Source: Haloarcula argentinensis DSM 12282
GTDB lineage: Archaea > Halobacteriota > Halobacteria > Halobacteriales > Haloarculaceae
Reading direction: 5' to 3'
NCBI GenBank assembly: GCA_000336895.1
Contig: AOLX01000014.1
Location: 222,581 to 286,580, forward strand
Length of the DNA stretch: 64,000 bases
Every line of letters begins with the position of its first letter. Position 1 is the first letter of the stretch. This document shows, piece by piece, positions 43,271 through 52,967 of this stretch. Position numbers and translations under genes: made by a program. Under the pieces are notes generated by a model. The model worked only from the letters and a program-made list of their open reading frames with translations, was not told the DNA's origin and searched no databases.

Positions 43271-45277
43271 TCACGTGGTTTCGGCTGTCGTGGTCGCGTT
43301 CATGCTGATTCCGTCGCGATGCGCGCCCGGGACGTACGCCGCTTCGCCGCCACAGCGACGTTGATCCTTACAGACTTCGAGTCGTGGCGTCAGCGTCCGG
43401 ACGCCACCGTCCGCCCGGTTGACCGGCAGCTCCGCCCGGTATTCGAACCCTGCACCGGTACCGTAGTCGACGAACATGACGAGCGTGACCGTCCCGTTCT
43501 CCGGCGTCGGCACGCCAACCTGCTCGTCGATCCCGTCGCCGGTGAGCCGCGTCCGATCCCGGTCGGTCGAGAGCTGCAAATCCAGCCTGTCGGCCCCGGT
43601 GACGGTCGCGTAGTCGTTCTCACCCTCGCTCGTGAGCCGGATCGAGACCAGCGCGGCCTGTTCCGGAACCGACGCCGACACGTCCGTCCGGACTGTCTCG
43701 CCCTCCGCTACAGACACCGGCTGGAGCCGCGGCTCGACGGGCAGCCCCAGATACGGGACCCACTCGCCGCGGAACACGTAGCGGTAGTAGGTCCGGTCCG
43801 GGTAGGCGTCGATCACGTCGAACTGGCGGTGTTGCATCGCATAGACGGTGTCGCCGTCGAAGCCCGGGTCGTTGCGGACTGACTGGAACGGGTGATTCAG
43901 CCAGTCGCCATAGGGCGTCGGGAGCAAGACGAGGCTGTTGTCGAGGTCTCGCTCGTCAAACGGCTCGTAGGCCTGTTCGAACTGCTGGGTCACCTCGTAG
44001 TTGTCCGAAACCGGCTCGGCCACCGTCGTGACGGCCGCGCCGCCGCCCAGCGCCGCGCTACAGAGCGCCACCGCGAGCAGGACCGGGCGGACCCGGTCCG
44101 CGCTGACCTGTTCGGTGACCAGCCGCTGCGTCCGTTGGGCGACAGTAACGACGCCGACAGCACCGAAAGCAGTTAGCGGAACGAGCATATCTACGTGGTA
44201 GAACGGCCCCAGAAAGGTGACCAGCCCGTCGGTCGGGTCTGAGAGGTCGCCGAGCATATTCACCGTGCCCCAGAAGTAGCCGTTGCCGAGCGGGACCGTC
44301 AGGAGGACGCCGGCCAGCGCCGCCTGTCGGCCATCTATCCCGCGGCGTGCAACGGCTCCGAGTCCGACGGCTGCAGCGAGCGTCCCCAGCGGCCCGGCGA
44401 CGACCCACTGAGTGACGAGCTTCCAGAGGAGTTCGGCGTTCGCGTCCAGCGACATCGCCGGCGTGAACTCGCGGGAATAGCCCAGAATCTCGCGGTAGCC
44501 AAAGCCCGGCCCGTCCTGCGGGGCGAATACCTCGTACGGGAACAGCATGGCGGAGCCGGTGACGACGTGGTTGTATGCAAGCGTCGCGGCGACGCCAGTA
44601 AGCCCGCCGACGGCAGTCAGCGACAGACGCTTGAATCGCGCCGGGTCGCGCGTCTGGAGCGACCACAGCGCGTGGATGATGAACGGCGTTGCGAACAGCA
44701 CGGCGGTGTACGGCCGCGCGAAGAAAGCAATGCCAATCGAAAGGCCGGCACACGCGGCCGTCTTTCGGCTTCCGGTCCGGTCGGCGTGGAGGTACGCCGC
44801 GGCGAAACCGAGGTTCCAGAGCGTCGCTGGCACGTACGAGAGGAACACCGAGGCGTCGACAAGAAAGAGCGGTGACCCAAACATGAGGAGCGTCGCTATC
44901 ACACCCGTTCGGGCGTCGAACGCCTCGCGGACGGTGTGGTACGTCAGCGCCAGGACACCGGTCCCGATCAGGCCGAGCGCGACGCGGTACCCGCCGAGCA
45001 GTTTCCCGACGGCGAACATCGCCGCCGGAACCGGCGCGTATTTCGGATACAGCCGCCCGCCGTCGGCCACGAAGAACCACGGCCGGAACGCCTCCTCGAC
45101 TGGCGGGTACATGAACAGTTGTCCCTCCAGCAACATCGCGGCCTGCTGGAGATAGACACCTTCGTCGTGGTTCGTGGTGTGGTGCGGAAAAACGACGTGG
45201 GCGAGCGCGAAGACGATGAGCCCGCCGAGCAGTGCCACCAGCCCCGCCTGTACCCCCGGCCGGCGCAGTCGCGTCAT
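43271..45277 (-). CDS. GT39/ArnT-like membrane glycosyltransferase
   Basis: 668 residues with about 11 helices in the first 420 residues and a beta-rich extracytoplasmic C-terminal domain. The first loop carries TNHDEGVYLQQAAMLLEG and FRPWFFVADG, the acidic motif of the ArnT/PMT superfamily, which uses polyprenyl-phosphate sugars. Its start overlaps the stop of the Fe(III)-type ATPase gene (ATGA), so it belongs to the iron-box operon, an unusual setting for this family. The acceptor is unknown. Confidence 0.83.
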   Translation of the reverse strand: MTRLRRPGVQAGLVALLGGLIVFALAHVVFPHHTTNHDEGVYLQQAAMLLEGQLFMYPPVEEAFRPWFFVADGGRLYPKYAPVPAAMFAVGKLLGGYRVALGLIGTGVLALTYHTVREAFDARTGVIATLLMFGSPLFLVDASVFLSYVPATLWNLGFAAAYLHADRTGSRKTAACAGLSIGIAFFARPYTAVLFATPFIIHALWSLQTRDPARFKRLSLTAVGGLTGVAATLAYNHVVTGSAMLFPYEVFAPQDGPGFGYREILGYSREFTPAMSLDANAELLWKLVTQWVVAGPLGTLAAAVGLGAVARRGIDGRQAALAGVLLTVPLGNGYFWGTVNMLGDLSDPTDGLVTFLGPFYHVDMLVPLTAFGAVGVVTVAQRTQRLVTEQVSADRVRPVLLAVALCSAALGGGAAVTTVAEPVSDNYEVTQQFEQAYEPFDERDLDNSLVLLPTPYGDWLNHPFQSVRNDPGFDGDTVYAMQHRQFDVIDAYPDRTYYRYVFRGEWVPYLGLPVEPRLQPVSVAEGETVRTDVSASVPEQAALVSIRLTSEGENDYATVTGADRLDLQLSTDRDRTRLTGDGIDEQVGVPTPENGTVTLVMFVDYGTGAGFEYRAELPVNRADGGVRTLTPRLEVCKDQRRCGGEAAYVPGAHRDGISMNATTTAETT

Positions 45278-46404
45278 TCCGTCGGATACCAGGCCAGGTC
45301 GTGGTCGGCGACCAGGTCAACCTCGACGGGCTGGCCCGGCTCGAACGTCTCGACGTGGTTGTGCATACAGTGGACGACATCGCCGCTATGGAGCTCGACC
45401 CGATAGACGAACGAGGGACCGTTGTACTGGCGATGGACGACGTAGCCGTCGGCTTTGGACTCGTTCGTGGGCATCGCCTGCAGGTCGTCGGGCCGGACGA
45501 GCACGTCCACCATCGCACCGTTGTACGCCTCGACCGGCCCGTTCAGTAACTCGACATTGAACGAGCCGAGGCCGGTCTCGATGACGTCGCTGGTCACCCG
45601 GGCAGAGAGGAAGCTTGCCTGCCCGAGGAAGCTCGCGACGAAGCGGCTCTCAGGGTTTTCGAATACCTCAGCGGGGTCGCCGACCTGAGCAATGGTTCCG
45701 TCGTTCATGATGGCGACGCGGTCGCTTATCGACAGCGCTTCCTCCTGGTCGTGGGTTACCGATATCGCGGTGACGCCGGCACGCTTGAGGATTTTGCGCA
45801 CCTCCTCACGCATCTCGACACGCAGGCGCACGTCCAGATTCGAAAACGGTTCGTCCAGCAGGAGCACGTCCGGCTCCGGGGCCAGCGAACGGGCGAGTGC
45901 GACGCGTTGTTGCTGGCCGCCCGAAAGCTGGCTTGGCATCTTGTCGTGATGGGTCGAGAGGTCGACCAGTTCGAGCAGTTCGTCGACCCGTTCCGCGACG
46001 GCGACTTCTTCCATCTCAGTCAGACCGAAAGCGATGTTTTCGGCGACGGTGAGATGTGGGAACAGGGCGTAGTCCTGAAAGACGATACCGACGTTTCGTT
46101 CCTCCGGCTTTCGGAACGAGGAGCCATCGGCGATGACCTCGTCGGCGATAGAGATCTGCCCGTCAGAGGGGCGCTCCAGCCCGGCAATCATCCGGAGCGT
46201 CGTCGTTTTCCCACACCCCGAGGGGCCAAGCAGCGTCAGCAGCTCGCCGTCTTTCACGTCGAGCGAGAGGTTCTCGACGGCGACTTCGTGACCGTAGTCC
46301 TTGGAAACATCATCCAGTTCGAGGACAGTCCGGTTCGGGTTCGCTACCGCTGCGTCCACGTCGTCGAAGTCCGATGTTTGCTGTGTGCGTGTTTGTCGAG
46401 ACAT
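45274..46404 (-). CDS. Fe(III)-type ABC transporter ATP-binding protein
   Basis: 376 residues from the ATG at 46404, which overlaps the permease stop by 1 nt (TAATG). The longer open frame upstream lies antisense inside the permease gene and is not coding. Walker A GPSGCGKTTT, Q-loop FQDYALFPHL, signature SGGQQQRVALARSL, Walker B VLLLDEPFSNLDVRL and a TOBE domain (about 250-376) match the FbpC/PotA group. It energises the permease encoded upstream. Iron rather than polyamine or thiamine is inferred from the iron box. Confidence 0.92.
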   Translation of the reverse strand: MSRQTRTQQTSDFDDVDAAVANPNRTVLELDDVSKDYGHEVAVENLSLDVKDGELLTLLGPSGCGKTTTLRMIAGLERPSDGQISIADEVIADGSSFRKPEERNVGIVFQDYALFPHLTVAENIAFGLTEMEEVAVAERVDELLELVDLSTHHDKMPSQLSGGQQQRVALARSLAPEPDVLLLDEPFSNLDVRLRVEMREEVRKILKRAGVTAISVTHDQEEALSISDRVAIMNDGTIAQVGDPAEVFENPESRFVASFLGQASFLSARVTSDVIETGLGSFNVELLNGPVEAYNGAMVDVLVRPDDLQAMPTNESKADGYVVHRQYNGPSFVYRVELHSGDVVHCMHNHVETFEPGQPVEVDLVADHDLAWYPTE

Positions 46405-48026
46405 TAGCTTGTGTCCTCCCGTCGAAGAATGACCAGCATGGAGAGTCCGGAAAGGCCAACGAGCACGAGGGCCGGGACCGCCGCCTGTCCGTAGTAGCCG
46501 GCACCCTGGACGAGCCAGATGTACGTGACGAAGGTTTCGAAGCCCGTCGGGCGTAACATCAACGTTGCCGGCAATTCCTTCATGGTCGTCAAGAACACCA
46601 GCGCGGCCCCGGCGGCGATACCCGGGGCGACGAGCGGCAAGACGACTTTCCGGAACGCCGAGAGCGGGTGATAGCCCAGCGACCGCGCCGCCTCGATGTA
46701 CTGCGGGTCGACCTGGAGAATCGAGGATTCGGTCGTCCCGACGGCCTGCGGGAGGAACCGAATCACGTACGCGAACACCAGCAGGATGACGCTCTGGTAC
46801 AGGAAGGGGACGTACCGGAGCCCGAGGTACACCAGCGCCAAGCCGAGCACGACACCGGGGACGGCGTAGCCGACGTACGTGGCCCGCTCGGGAAGCGACG
46901 AGAGACCCGAACTGCCGCGCGCGGCGAGGTACGCGATGGGGAGTGCCGCCACGACACAGATGGCGGCCGCGGCGGCCGCGAGGCCAACAGAGTTCCAGGC
47001 GTAGGACGCTTCGAACGCGAAGCCGCCGCCGGTGTAGCCCGTGCCGGAACGCAGGAGCCACTGGAGCAGGATACCGATCGGCAGTACCAGACACAGGGAT
47101 GCGATAGCACCGCAAAACAGCAGTGCCGGGGCTTTCCAATAGCCGAGCCTGATGAGCCCGGGTCGACGTGAGCCGCTGCTGACGTAAGCCCCGTCCCGGC
47201 CGGCGCTGAGGCGGGACTCGACGGCGAGGATGCCAAGCGCCATCACGAGCAGCAGCATCGAGAGCACGGAGGCGTAGTCGAGCCGGCGCGCGCCGAACTC
47301 GTTGTAAATCATCCGCGTGAACACGTCGTACTGCATAATCGCCGGTGTTCCGAAGTCAGAGAGCGCGTACAGCGCTACCAGCAGCGCGCCGGCGGCGATA
47401 CCCGGTGCGATCTGTGGCAACGTGACGCGGCGGAACGCCTCCCAGCGAGTGTGGTTCAGCGTCCGGGCGGCCTCGACGACGGTCCCGTCGAACGACAGCA
47501 GGGACGCGCGCGTCGTCAAAAACACGTACGGGTACGTAAACAGTGTCAGGACGAGTATCGCGCCGTGCAGGCCGTATATCGTCGGGATTTGCTCGATACC
47601 GAGCGGCGAGAGCAGATCCGCGAGGACGCCCCGGGGGCCAAACGCCGAAACGAACGCGAAGGCCCCGATATAGCTCGGAACGACCAGCGGCAACGCGGAC
47701 GTGATCGTCCAGAACCGCTTGAACGGCAGGTCGGTCTGGGCGGTGAGAATCGCTAGCGGAACGCCGATGAGAATCGATGCGACAGTGACGCCGGTCACCA
47801 GTACCAGCGTGTTCAGCGTCACCGAAACAGTCGTGTCGCTTGTCAGCAATTCGACCGCACGCGCGGACTCGATTTCACCTGCCCGGAGAAAGATCCACAC
47901 CAGCGGTGCCAGTAACAACAGCGAGATCGCCAGCGAGACCACTGCGAGCAGTGTGTGTGGAGACGAGTCTCGCTCCGACGTCGTCGCTTGCTCCCGAAGC
48001 CGCTCGTAGCGGTCTTTTGTACCCAT
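46404..48026 (-). CDS. Fe(III)-type ABC transporter permease (fused two-domain, FbpB-like)
   Basis: 540 residues from the ATG at 48026, 1 nt after the binding-protein stop. About twelve helices are arranged as two homologous halves, each with an EAA loop: VVEAARTLNHTRWEAFRRVTLP and YIEAARSLGYHPLSAFRKVVLP. This is the fused-permease layout of FbpB/ThiP-type importers of iron or thiamine. It forms the whole membrane channel for the upstream binding protein and downstream ATPase. Confidence 0.92.
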   Translation of the reverse strand: MGTKDRYERLREQATTSERDSSPHTLLAVVSLAISLLLLAPLVWIFLRAGEIESARAVELLTSDTTVSVTLNTLVLVTGVTVASILIGVPLAILTAQTDLPFKRFWTITSALPLVVPSYIGAFAFVSAFGPRGVLADLLSPLGIEQIPTIYGLHGAILVLTLFTYPYVFLTTRASLLSFDGTVVEAARTLNHTRWEAFRRVTLPQIAPGIAAGALLVALYALSDFGTPAIMQYDVFTRMIYNEFGARRLDYASVLSMLLLVMALGILAVESRLSAGRDGAYVSSGSRRPGLIRLGYWKAPALLFCGAIASLCLVLPIGILLQWLLRSGTGYTGGGFAFEASYAWNSVGLAAAAAAICVVAALPIAYLAARGSSGLSSLPERATYVGYAVPGVVLGLALVYLGLRYVPFLYQSVILLVFAYVIRFLPQAVGTTESSILQVDPQYIEAARSLGYHPLSAFRKVVLPLVAPGIAAGAALVFLTTMKELPATLMLRPTGFETFVTYIWLVQGAGYYGQAAVPALVLVGLSGLSMLVILRREDTS

Positions 48027-48027
48027 A

Positions 48028-49218
48028 TTAGAGGACGCCAGCGTCTCGAAGTAAGTCAACGGTTCCGGCCACGTCGGCCAGTTCGGTCAGGTTGATGTCC
48101 GGCGGGTTCAGTTCGTCGATGCGCGGCAGGTCGCCGACCGGTGCGACACCCGGAATCATCGGATACGCGAACGTCCGGGTGGCGAAGAACTCCTGTGCCT
48201 CCGCCGAGAGGACGTGCCGGACGAAGTTCGACGCCAGGTCCGCGTTGTCGGTTCCGTTGATGATCTCCAGACCCGAGACGTTGACGAGTGCGCCAGCGTC
48301 GCCTTCGGTGAACGCGAGGCCGATGGGCGAGCTTTCGCGCGCGGACTGGACCCGAAGCGTGTAGTAGTGGTTGGCGAAGCCGGCGGCCAGTTCCCCGTCA
48401 GCACAGGAATTGGAGACGCGGAACTCGTCGTCGTAGGTACTGATACCGTGGTCCTGCATCGCCTGAAGCCAGGACATCGTCTCGTCGTCGCCGCGAATGA
48501 GCCGCATCGCGGTGACGAACGACTGGAACGCACCGTAGCTCGGCGCCCAGCCCATGTTGTTTTCGAGGGCGGCCGTCTCGGGGAACTCCTGCACCGACGA
48601 CGGAATATCGGAGTCGGAAATCTGGTTCGTGTTGTACGGAATCGCCCGGGCGCGTCCGGCGATGCCCACCCAGCGCCCCTCACTGTCCTGATAGGCTTCG
48701 GGGACCGTCGAAAGGGCCTCATCGGGGAGGCTCGCTGTCGCACCGGCGTTGGCCACGGCACCGAGCGAACCGGCGTCGATAGACATGAACACGTCGGCAG
48801 GACTCGCGTCGGCCTCGTTCTCCTCGATAATCCTGTTTGCGAGGTCACTGGAGGGTTGCCGCCTGTGGTTCGCCGAGAAATCCGGGTAGCGTTGTTCGAG
48901 CAATTCGATAAGGTCGAGATACAGTCCGCCCTCCCCGCCACCGAGATACACCGTCAGTTCGCCACTGAGGTCCGGTAGATCCTCGATGGAGGTGCCTCCG
49001 GGTGCCTCCCGCTGTGCTACCAGTGGGCCAGAGCCACGGAAGTCCGAAAGAGAAATCTGCCCGGTTCCGGTGCCGGACTCACCGTCACCGCCATCGCCCC
49101 CGCCGAGAATGCCGGAACAACCGGCAAGCGCTGTCGCGGCAGTCGCGCTGCCGAGAGCAAGGAAGCGCCGTCGAGACTGCGTCGCGTTGCGTCCAGTCAT
49201 ATCGTTAGAATCACTCAT
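48028..49218 (-). CDS. Fe(III)-type ABC substrate-binding lipoprotein
   Basis: 396 residues. A Tat signal (SRRRFLALGSATAA) and lipobox ALAGC precede a ferric-binding (AfuA/FutA-type) fold: LTVYLGGGEGGLYLDLIELLEQRY, DVFMSIDAGSLGAVANAG and AIPYNTNQISDSD, with a Tyr pair (HYYTLRV) of the type that can bind iron. It is the first gene of a five-gene operon. A perfect TTTAGG-N4-CCTAAA box lies 8 nt before its ATG, strongly supporting iron as substrate. Confidence 0.92.
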   Translation of the reverse strand: MSDSNDMTGRNATQSRRRFLALGSATAATALAGCSGILGGGDGGDGESGTGTGQISLSDFRGSGPLVAQREAPGGTSIEDLPDLSGELTVYLGGGEGGLYLDLIELLEQRYPDFSANHRRQPSSDLANRIIEENEADASPADVFMSIDAGSLGAVANAGATASLPDEALSTVPEAYQDSEGRWVGIAGRARAIPYNTNQISDSDIPSSVQEFPETAALENNMGWAPSYGAFQSFVTAMRLIRGDDETMSWLQAMQDHGISTYDDEFRVSNSCADGELAAGFANHYYTLRVQSARESSPIGLAFTEGDAGALVNVSGLEIINGTDNADLASNFVRHVLSAEAQEFFATRTFAYPMIPGVAPVGDLPRIDELNPPDINLTELADVAGTVDLLRDAGVL

Positions 49219-49225
49219 TGTTTGA

Positions 49226-49241
49226 TTTAGGGTTGCCTAAA
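49226..49241. promoter_or_regulatory. DtxR-type iron box TTTAGG-GTTG-CCTAAA
   Basis: Perfect 6-bp inverted arms with a 4-bp spacer, 8 nt before the ATG of the Fe(III)-binding protein. The sequence matches the core of DtxR/IdeR boxes (TTAGG...CCTAA). Binding by a DtxR-family repressor of the Idr or SirR type in haloarchaea would block the transcription start. Confidence 0.75.
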
Positions 49242-49255
49242 CAACTTAGGCCTTT

Positions 49256-50419
49256 CTAGTCGTCGGCGGTTGCGGGGACCTGTTCCGTCGCGGCGGCGTC
49301 CAGTTCGTCGAGACATTCCAGCCAGTCGAGCATGAATTCGCCGCAGTAGTTAAGGAAGGCACCGTTTTCCCAGTCGCTGAAATCGCCGTCGGCCATCGCT
49401 GTAGCGATTGCATCGAACACCTCACCGTAGGAATCGGCGTCAGCGCCAGCCTCGTCGACGATCTCCCAGACGTGCTCGTTGAGTTCGAGCCCGTGGACTT
49501 CGTTGGTCAGGTCCGAGAACGTCGAACGGGGCGCTTTGTTGTGTTCACACAGTGGGTCGCCGTTGTAGATCTGCTTGCCCAGCACGTCACAGGCCCGCTT
49601 GAGGAACACGCCCGACCAGATATCATCAAAGCGACCGACATCCCATTCGTTATCGTCCATCGGGAGCTGGTAGAACGCCGGGATGACTTCGCGGCGGAAG
49701 GCGAGGTTCATCGAGCAGACGGTGAGGTACTGCCCCTCGGCGGCGACAAAGTCATCGCCGAAATCCGCCCCGCTAGTACGGGTCTGGGCCTGTCCCTGCA
49801 GGTCACCGTCCATCAGGATACGAACGGCGTCGAGGTCGGGCACGTTCGTCCAGAGGCCCTGCGAGGCGACTACGTCGTCGACCTGAGTCGCTTCCGTCGA
49901 AACCGTTTCGTCCATTGCGGCGTAGGGGTAGCCACGCGGGTAGAGGCCGTGTTCGTCCTCGTTCTGGTAGAGGACGTTGACCCACTGTTCGTCGGAACTG
50001 ACCGTCTCGATTTCGCCCTCGAAGGCCAGATTCGACATATGCGTCCCGAAGAAGTCCGCATCCTCGTGTGGCAGCGTGTCGTCGTCGATGAACACGCCGT
50101 ACTCGTAGTCGTTGGCCCACATGTAGAGGAGGCCAAACGATGTCTGGGCGTGACTCGCTTCAGGAATGAGGTGCGAATACTCGCTCGCGCCGTGGGTCTC
50201 GAACCACGCCTCGCGGTCGGTCCCGTCATAGACGGTCCCGTCGACGCCCTCCTCGTCAAGCATCTGTTCCATCGCATCGGTGTCACAGAAGTCCTCAGTG
50301 ATGAGCACGACGAACAGTCGGTCCAGATCGAACCCGTGGTCCCGGGCGTTCTGGAAGTACGACCGCATACATTCGTGGTTTCGTATCGTCGGCACCATCA
50401 CGCAGATGTCGGCTGTCAT
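49256..50419 (-). CDS. Reversibly glycosylated polypeptide (RGP, GT75)-like protein
   Basis: 387 residues. It shares the RGP pattern: VMVPTIRNHECMRSYF at the N-terminus (plant RGP has V-I-P-T-I-R-N), the GVFIDDDTLP metal motif (Asp112-114), and FDDIWSGVFLKRACDVLG, equivalent to the plant D-D-M-W-A-G motif. Plant RGPs are UDP-arabinopyranose mutases. The archaeal role is unknown; a UDP-sugar mutase or glycosyltransferase is likely. It has its own perfect iron box 16 nt upstream, and follows 37 nt before the Fe(III) operon is transcribed in the same direction. Confidence 0.85.
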   Translation of the reverse strand: MTADICVMVPTIRNHECMRSYFQNARDHGFDLDRLFVVLITEDFCDTDAMEQMLDEEGVDGTVYDGTDREAWFETHGASEYSHLIPEASHAQTSFGLLYMWANDYEYGVFIDDDTLPHEDADFFGTHMSNLAFEGEIETVSSDEQWVNVLYQNEDEHGLYPRGYPYAAMDETVSTEATQVDDVVASQGLWTNVPDLDAVRILMDGDLQGQAQTRTSGADFGDDFVAAEGQYLTVCSMNLAFRREVIPAFYQLPMDDNEWDVGRFDDIWSGVFLKRACDVLGKQIYNGDPLCEHNKAPRSTFSDLTNEVHGLELNEHVWEIVDEAGADADSYGEVFDAIATAMADGDFSDWENGAFLNYCGEFMLDWLECLDELDAAATEQVPATADD

Positions 50420-50435
50420 GTACTGACTTCACGTC

Positions 50436-50451
50436 TTTAGGCAATCCTAAA
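50436..50451. promoter_or_regulatory. DtxR-type iron box TTTAGG-CAAT-CCTAAA
   Basis: Perfect arms, 16 nt before the ATG of the RGP-like gene and overlapping its TATA-like element (CCTTTTAGG on the complement). It supports iron-dependent repression of this gene. Confidence 0.75.
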
Positions 50452-50637
50452 AGGCTTGGCGTTCTCACTTTGCAGCCCTCGTGAGTCTGTTTTTCAGCCG
50501 TCATTTCTCCTGTGATAGGATCATCGTTATATTCTGACTTCGACGTCAAATGTTGTATAAGGCGAACTATTATTTGGCTGTGCTTTGCCAGATTAGGTGA
50601 TGAGCGTACGAAGCAACAGGGCTCCCATCAACCACAA

Positions 50638-51381
50638 ATGAACCTGGAAAATCAAACCTGTGTCGTCACTGGGTCCTCGCGCGGTATCGGCCGCGGAATC
50701 GCCAAAGACCTCGGTGCCCACGGGGCCAATGTTGTTGTTAATTACCGATCCTCAGAGGCGGAAGCCCGCGCCGTCGTCGAGGACATCCGCGAGAGCGGCG
50801 GCACCGCTATCGCGGCCCAAGCCGACGTGGCGAAACTCGATGAGGTCCGGGCGATGCGCGAGAAGGTGGCCGACGAGTTCGGACCCGCGGACGTGCTCGT
50901 CAACAACGCCGGCATCACCATCGACAAGAAGTTCGAAAACATGACTCGCGACGACTGGGAGACGGTTATCGATGTCAATCTTGGCGGTGTGTTCAACGGG
51001 ACGAAAGCTTTCTACGACGACATTCGCGACGCCGAGCATGGCCGACTGATAAATATCTCTAGCGTCGTCGGCCAGCAAGGCAACATCGGGCAGGCCAACT
51101 ATGCGACGACGAAATCCGGGTTGTTCGGATTCACACGGACGCTTGCGCTCGAACTGGCACACACGGGCTCGACCGCGAACTGCGTCGCGCCGGGCTTTGT
51201 CAAGACCGATATGCTAGAGGAGGTGCCCGAACGCGTGCAGGAGAAGATTCTGCGGGAGATCCCGCTCGACCGGTTCGCACGCGTTGAGGACATCGCCGGC
51301 ATCGTGAGGTTCGTCGCCAGCGAGGAATCGAGCTACATGACAGGACAGGTACTTGGTGTTAACGGCGGGATGGAGTGGTAG
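50638..51381 (+). CDS. 3-ketoacyl/acetoacetyl-CoA reductase (FabG/PhaB-like SDR)
   Basis: 247 residues from the ATG at 50638; the upstream frame is AT-rich non-coding sequence. A short-chain dehydrogenase with cofactor loop TGSSRGIGRG, NNAGI, and the catalytic triad Ser in INISSVVGQQ with Tyr and Lys in YATTKSG. Length and sequence match haloarchaeal PhaB/FabG1, which reduces acetoacetyl-CoA for polyhydroxyalkanoate synthesis. It is 1 nt ahead of pccB, linking it to propionyl-CoA metabolism. An acyl-carrier-protein role cannot be excluded, but haloarchaea lack fatty acid synthase. Confidence 0.9.
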   Translation: MNLENQTCVVTGSSRGIGRGIAKDLGAHGANVVVNYRSSEAEARAVVEDIRESGGTAIAAQADVAKLDEVRAMREKVADEFGPADVLVNNAGITIDKKFENMTRDDWETVIDVNLGGVFNGTKAFYDDIRDAEHGRLINISSVVGQQGNIGQANYATTKSGLFGFTRTLALELAHTGSTANCVAPGFVKTDMLEEVPERVQEKILREIPLDRFARVEDIAGIVRFVASEESSYMTGQVLGVNGGMEW

Positions 51382-51382
51382 G

Positions 51383-52966
51383 ATGAGTCAACAGGAAGAA
51401 CCAGAAGAGGAGACTGGAGCGCCTGACGACGCGGTCGAAGAGTTGCGACAGAAACGAGCCGAAGCCGAACTCGGGGGCGGTGAAGCCCGCATCGAATCCC
51501 AGCACGAGAAGGGCAAGATGACCGCCCGGGAGCGCATCGACTTCCTCGTCGACGACGGTACGTTCAACGAGGTCGATCCGTTCGTCGAGCACCGGTCGAC
51601 GAACTTCGGTATGGAGGAGAAGCGCTTCGCCGGTGACGCAGTCGTCACCGGCTACGGTGAGGTCGACGGTCGGAAGGTGTTCCTGTTCGCCCACGATTTC
51701 ACCGTGCTCGGGGGCTCGGTCGGCGAGGTCGTCGCCGACAAGATCTGTAAAGTGATGGACCGGGCTATCGAGAACGGCGTCCCGGTCATCGGACTCAACG
51801 ACTCCGGCGGCGCGCGCATTCAGGAAGGCGTCGACTCGCTGGTGGGCTTCGCCAAGATATTCGAGCGCAACACCAAGGCCAGCGGGCTCATCCCCCAGAT
51901 ATCCGCGATCATGGGCCCATGCGCGGGCGGGGCCACCTACAGCCCGGCGCTGACCGATTTCACGTTCATGGTGCAGGACACCAGCCACATGTTCATCACC
52001 GGGCCGGACGTCATCGAGACGGTGACCGGCGAACAGGTGTCGAAGGAGGAACTCGGCGGTGCGGGCTCACACTCCACCAAATCCGGCGTCGCTCACTTCT
52101 CGTACCCGTCGGAGGAGGAAGCGCTCGAAAACATTCGCCGGCTCCTATCGTACCTTCCGGCGAACAACATGGAGGACCCGCCGCGGGTCAAACCGTGGGA
52201 CGACCCCGACCGGGAGATACCCGGCGTGACCGATATCGTCCCGTCGGCCCCGCGCAAGCCCTACGACATGACGAAGGTCATCGACGCCATCGTCGACGAA
52301 GACTCCTTCTTCGAGGTCCATGGCAACTGGGCGCGCAACGTCGTGGTGGGCTTCTCGCGGATGGACGGCCAGTCGGTCGGCGTCGTCGCCAATCAGCCAC
52401 GCGTAAGCGCGGGAACGCTGGATATCGACGCGGCGGAGAAAGCAGCCCGGTTCGTCCGCTTCTGTGACTCGTTCAATATCCCAATCCTCACGCTCGTCGA
52501 CGTGCCCGGGTTCATGCCCGGCACGGATCAGGAGCACAACGGCATCATCCGGCGGGGCGCGAAGCTCATCTACGCCTACGCCGAGGCGACGGTCCCGCTG
52601 CTGTCGGTCGTCGTGCGGAAGGCCTACGGCGGGGCGTACATCGTCATGTCCTCGAAGTTCCTGGGCAGTGACGTGAACTACGCCTGGCCCGGTTCGGAAA
52701 TGGCGGTGCTCGGGCCACGGGGAGCCGTCAACATCCTCTACCGGAACGAGATCGCGGAGGCCGACGACCCGGACGCCAAACGGCAGGCACTGATGGACGA
52801 GTTCCGCGACGAGTTCGCCAATCCGTACGGGCCGGCGAAGCGGGGCTACCTCGACGACGTCATCGAACCGAAAGAGACGCGCAAGCGCCTCATTCAGGAC
52901 CTCGACCTCTTGCAGCGCAAGCGGGAGGACACGCCGCCGAAAGACCACGGCAACATCCCACTGTAA
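51383..52966 (+). CDS. pccB: Propionyl-CoA carboxylase, carboxyltransferase (beta) subunit
   Basis: 527 residues from the ATG at 51383. It is the two-crotonase-fold carboxyltransferase: [17 protein letters not shown], the N-terminal oxyanion region [14 protein letters not shown], and the C-terminal one in [20 protein letters not shown] and [13 protein letters not shown]. It carboxylates propionyl-CoA (or acetyl-CoA) using biotin carried by the alpha subunit. The pccA gene is not in this window. Followed 1 nt later by pccX. The product, methylmalonyl-CoA, feeds the mutase whose B12 subunit is at 21.8 kb. Confidence 0.94.
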   Translation: MSQQEEPEEETGAPDDAVEELRQKRAEAELGGGEARIESQHEKGKMTARERIDFLVDDGTFNEVDPFVEHRSTNFGMEEKRFAGDAVVTGYGEVDGRKVFLFAHDFTVLGGSVGEVVADKICKVMDRAIENGVPVIGLNDSGGARIQEGVDSLVGFAKIFERNTKASGLIPQISAIMGPCAGGATYSPALTDFTFMVQDTSHMFITGPDVIETVTGEQVSKEELGGAGSHSTKSGVAHFSYPSEEEALENIRRLLSYLPANNMEDPPRVKPWDDPDREIPGVTDIVPSAPRKPYDMTKVIDAIVDEDSFFEVHGNWARNVVVGFSRMDGQSVGVVANQPRVSAGTLDIDAAEKAARFVRFCDSFNIPILTLVDVPGFMPGTDQEHNGIIRRGAKLIYAYAEATVPLLSVVVRKAYGGAYIVMSSKFLGSDVNYAWPGSEMAVLGPRGAVNILYRNEIAEADDPDAKRQALMDEFRDEFANPYGPAKRGYLDDVIEPKETRKRLIQDLDLLQRKREDTPPKDHGNIPL

Positions 52967-52967
52967 C

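Noticed and set aside
46405..47139. Upstream extension of the iron-transport ATPase frame
   Set aside because: It overlaps the permease in another frame and is Arg/Gly-rich noise; the ATG at 46404 with TAATG coupling is the natural start.
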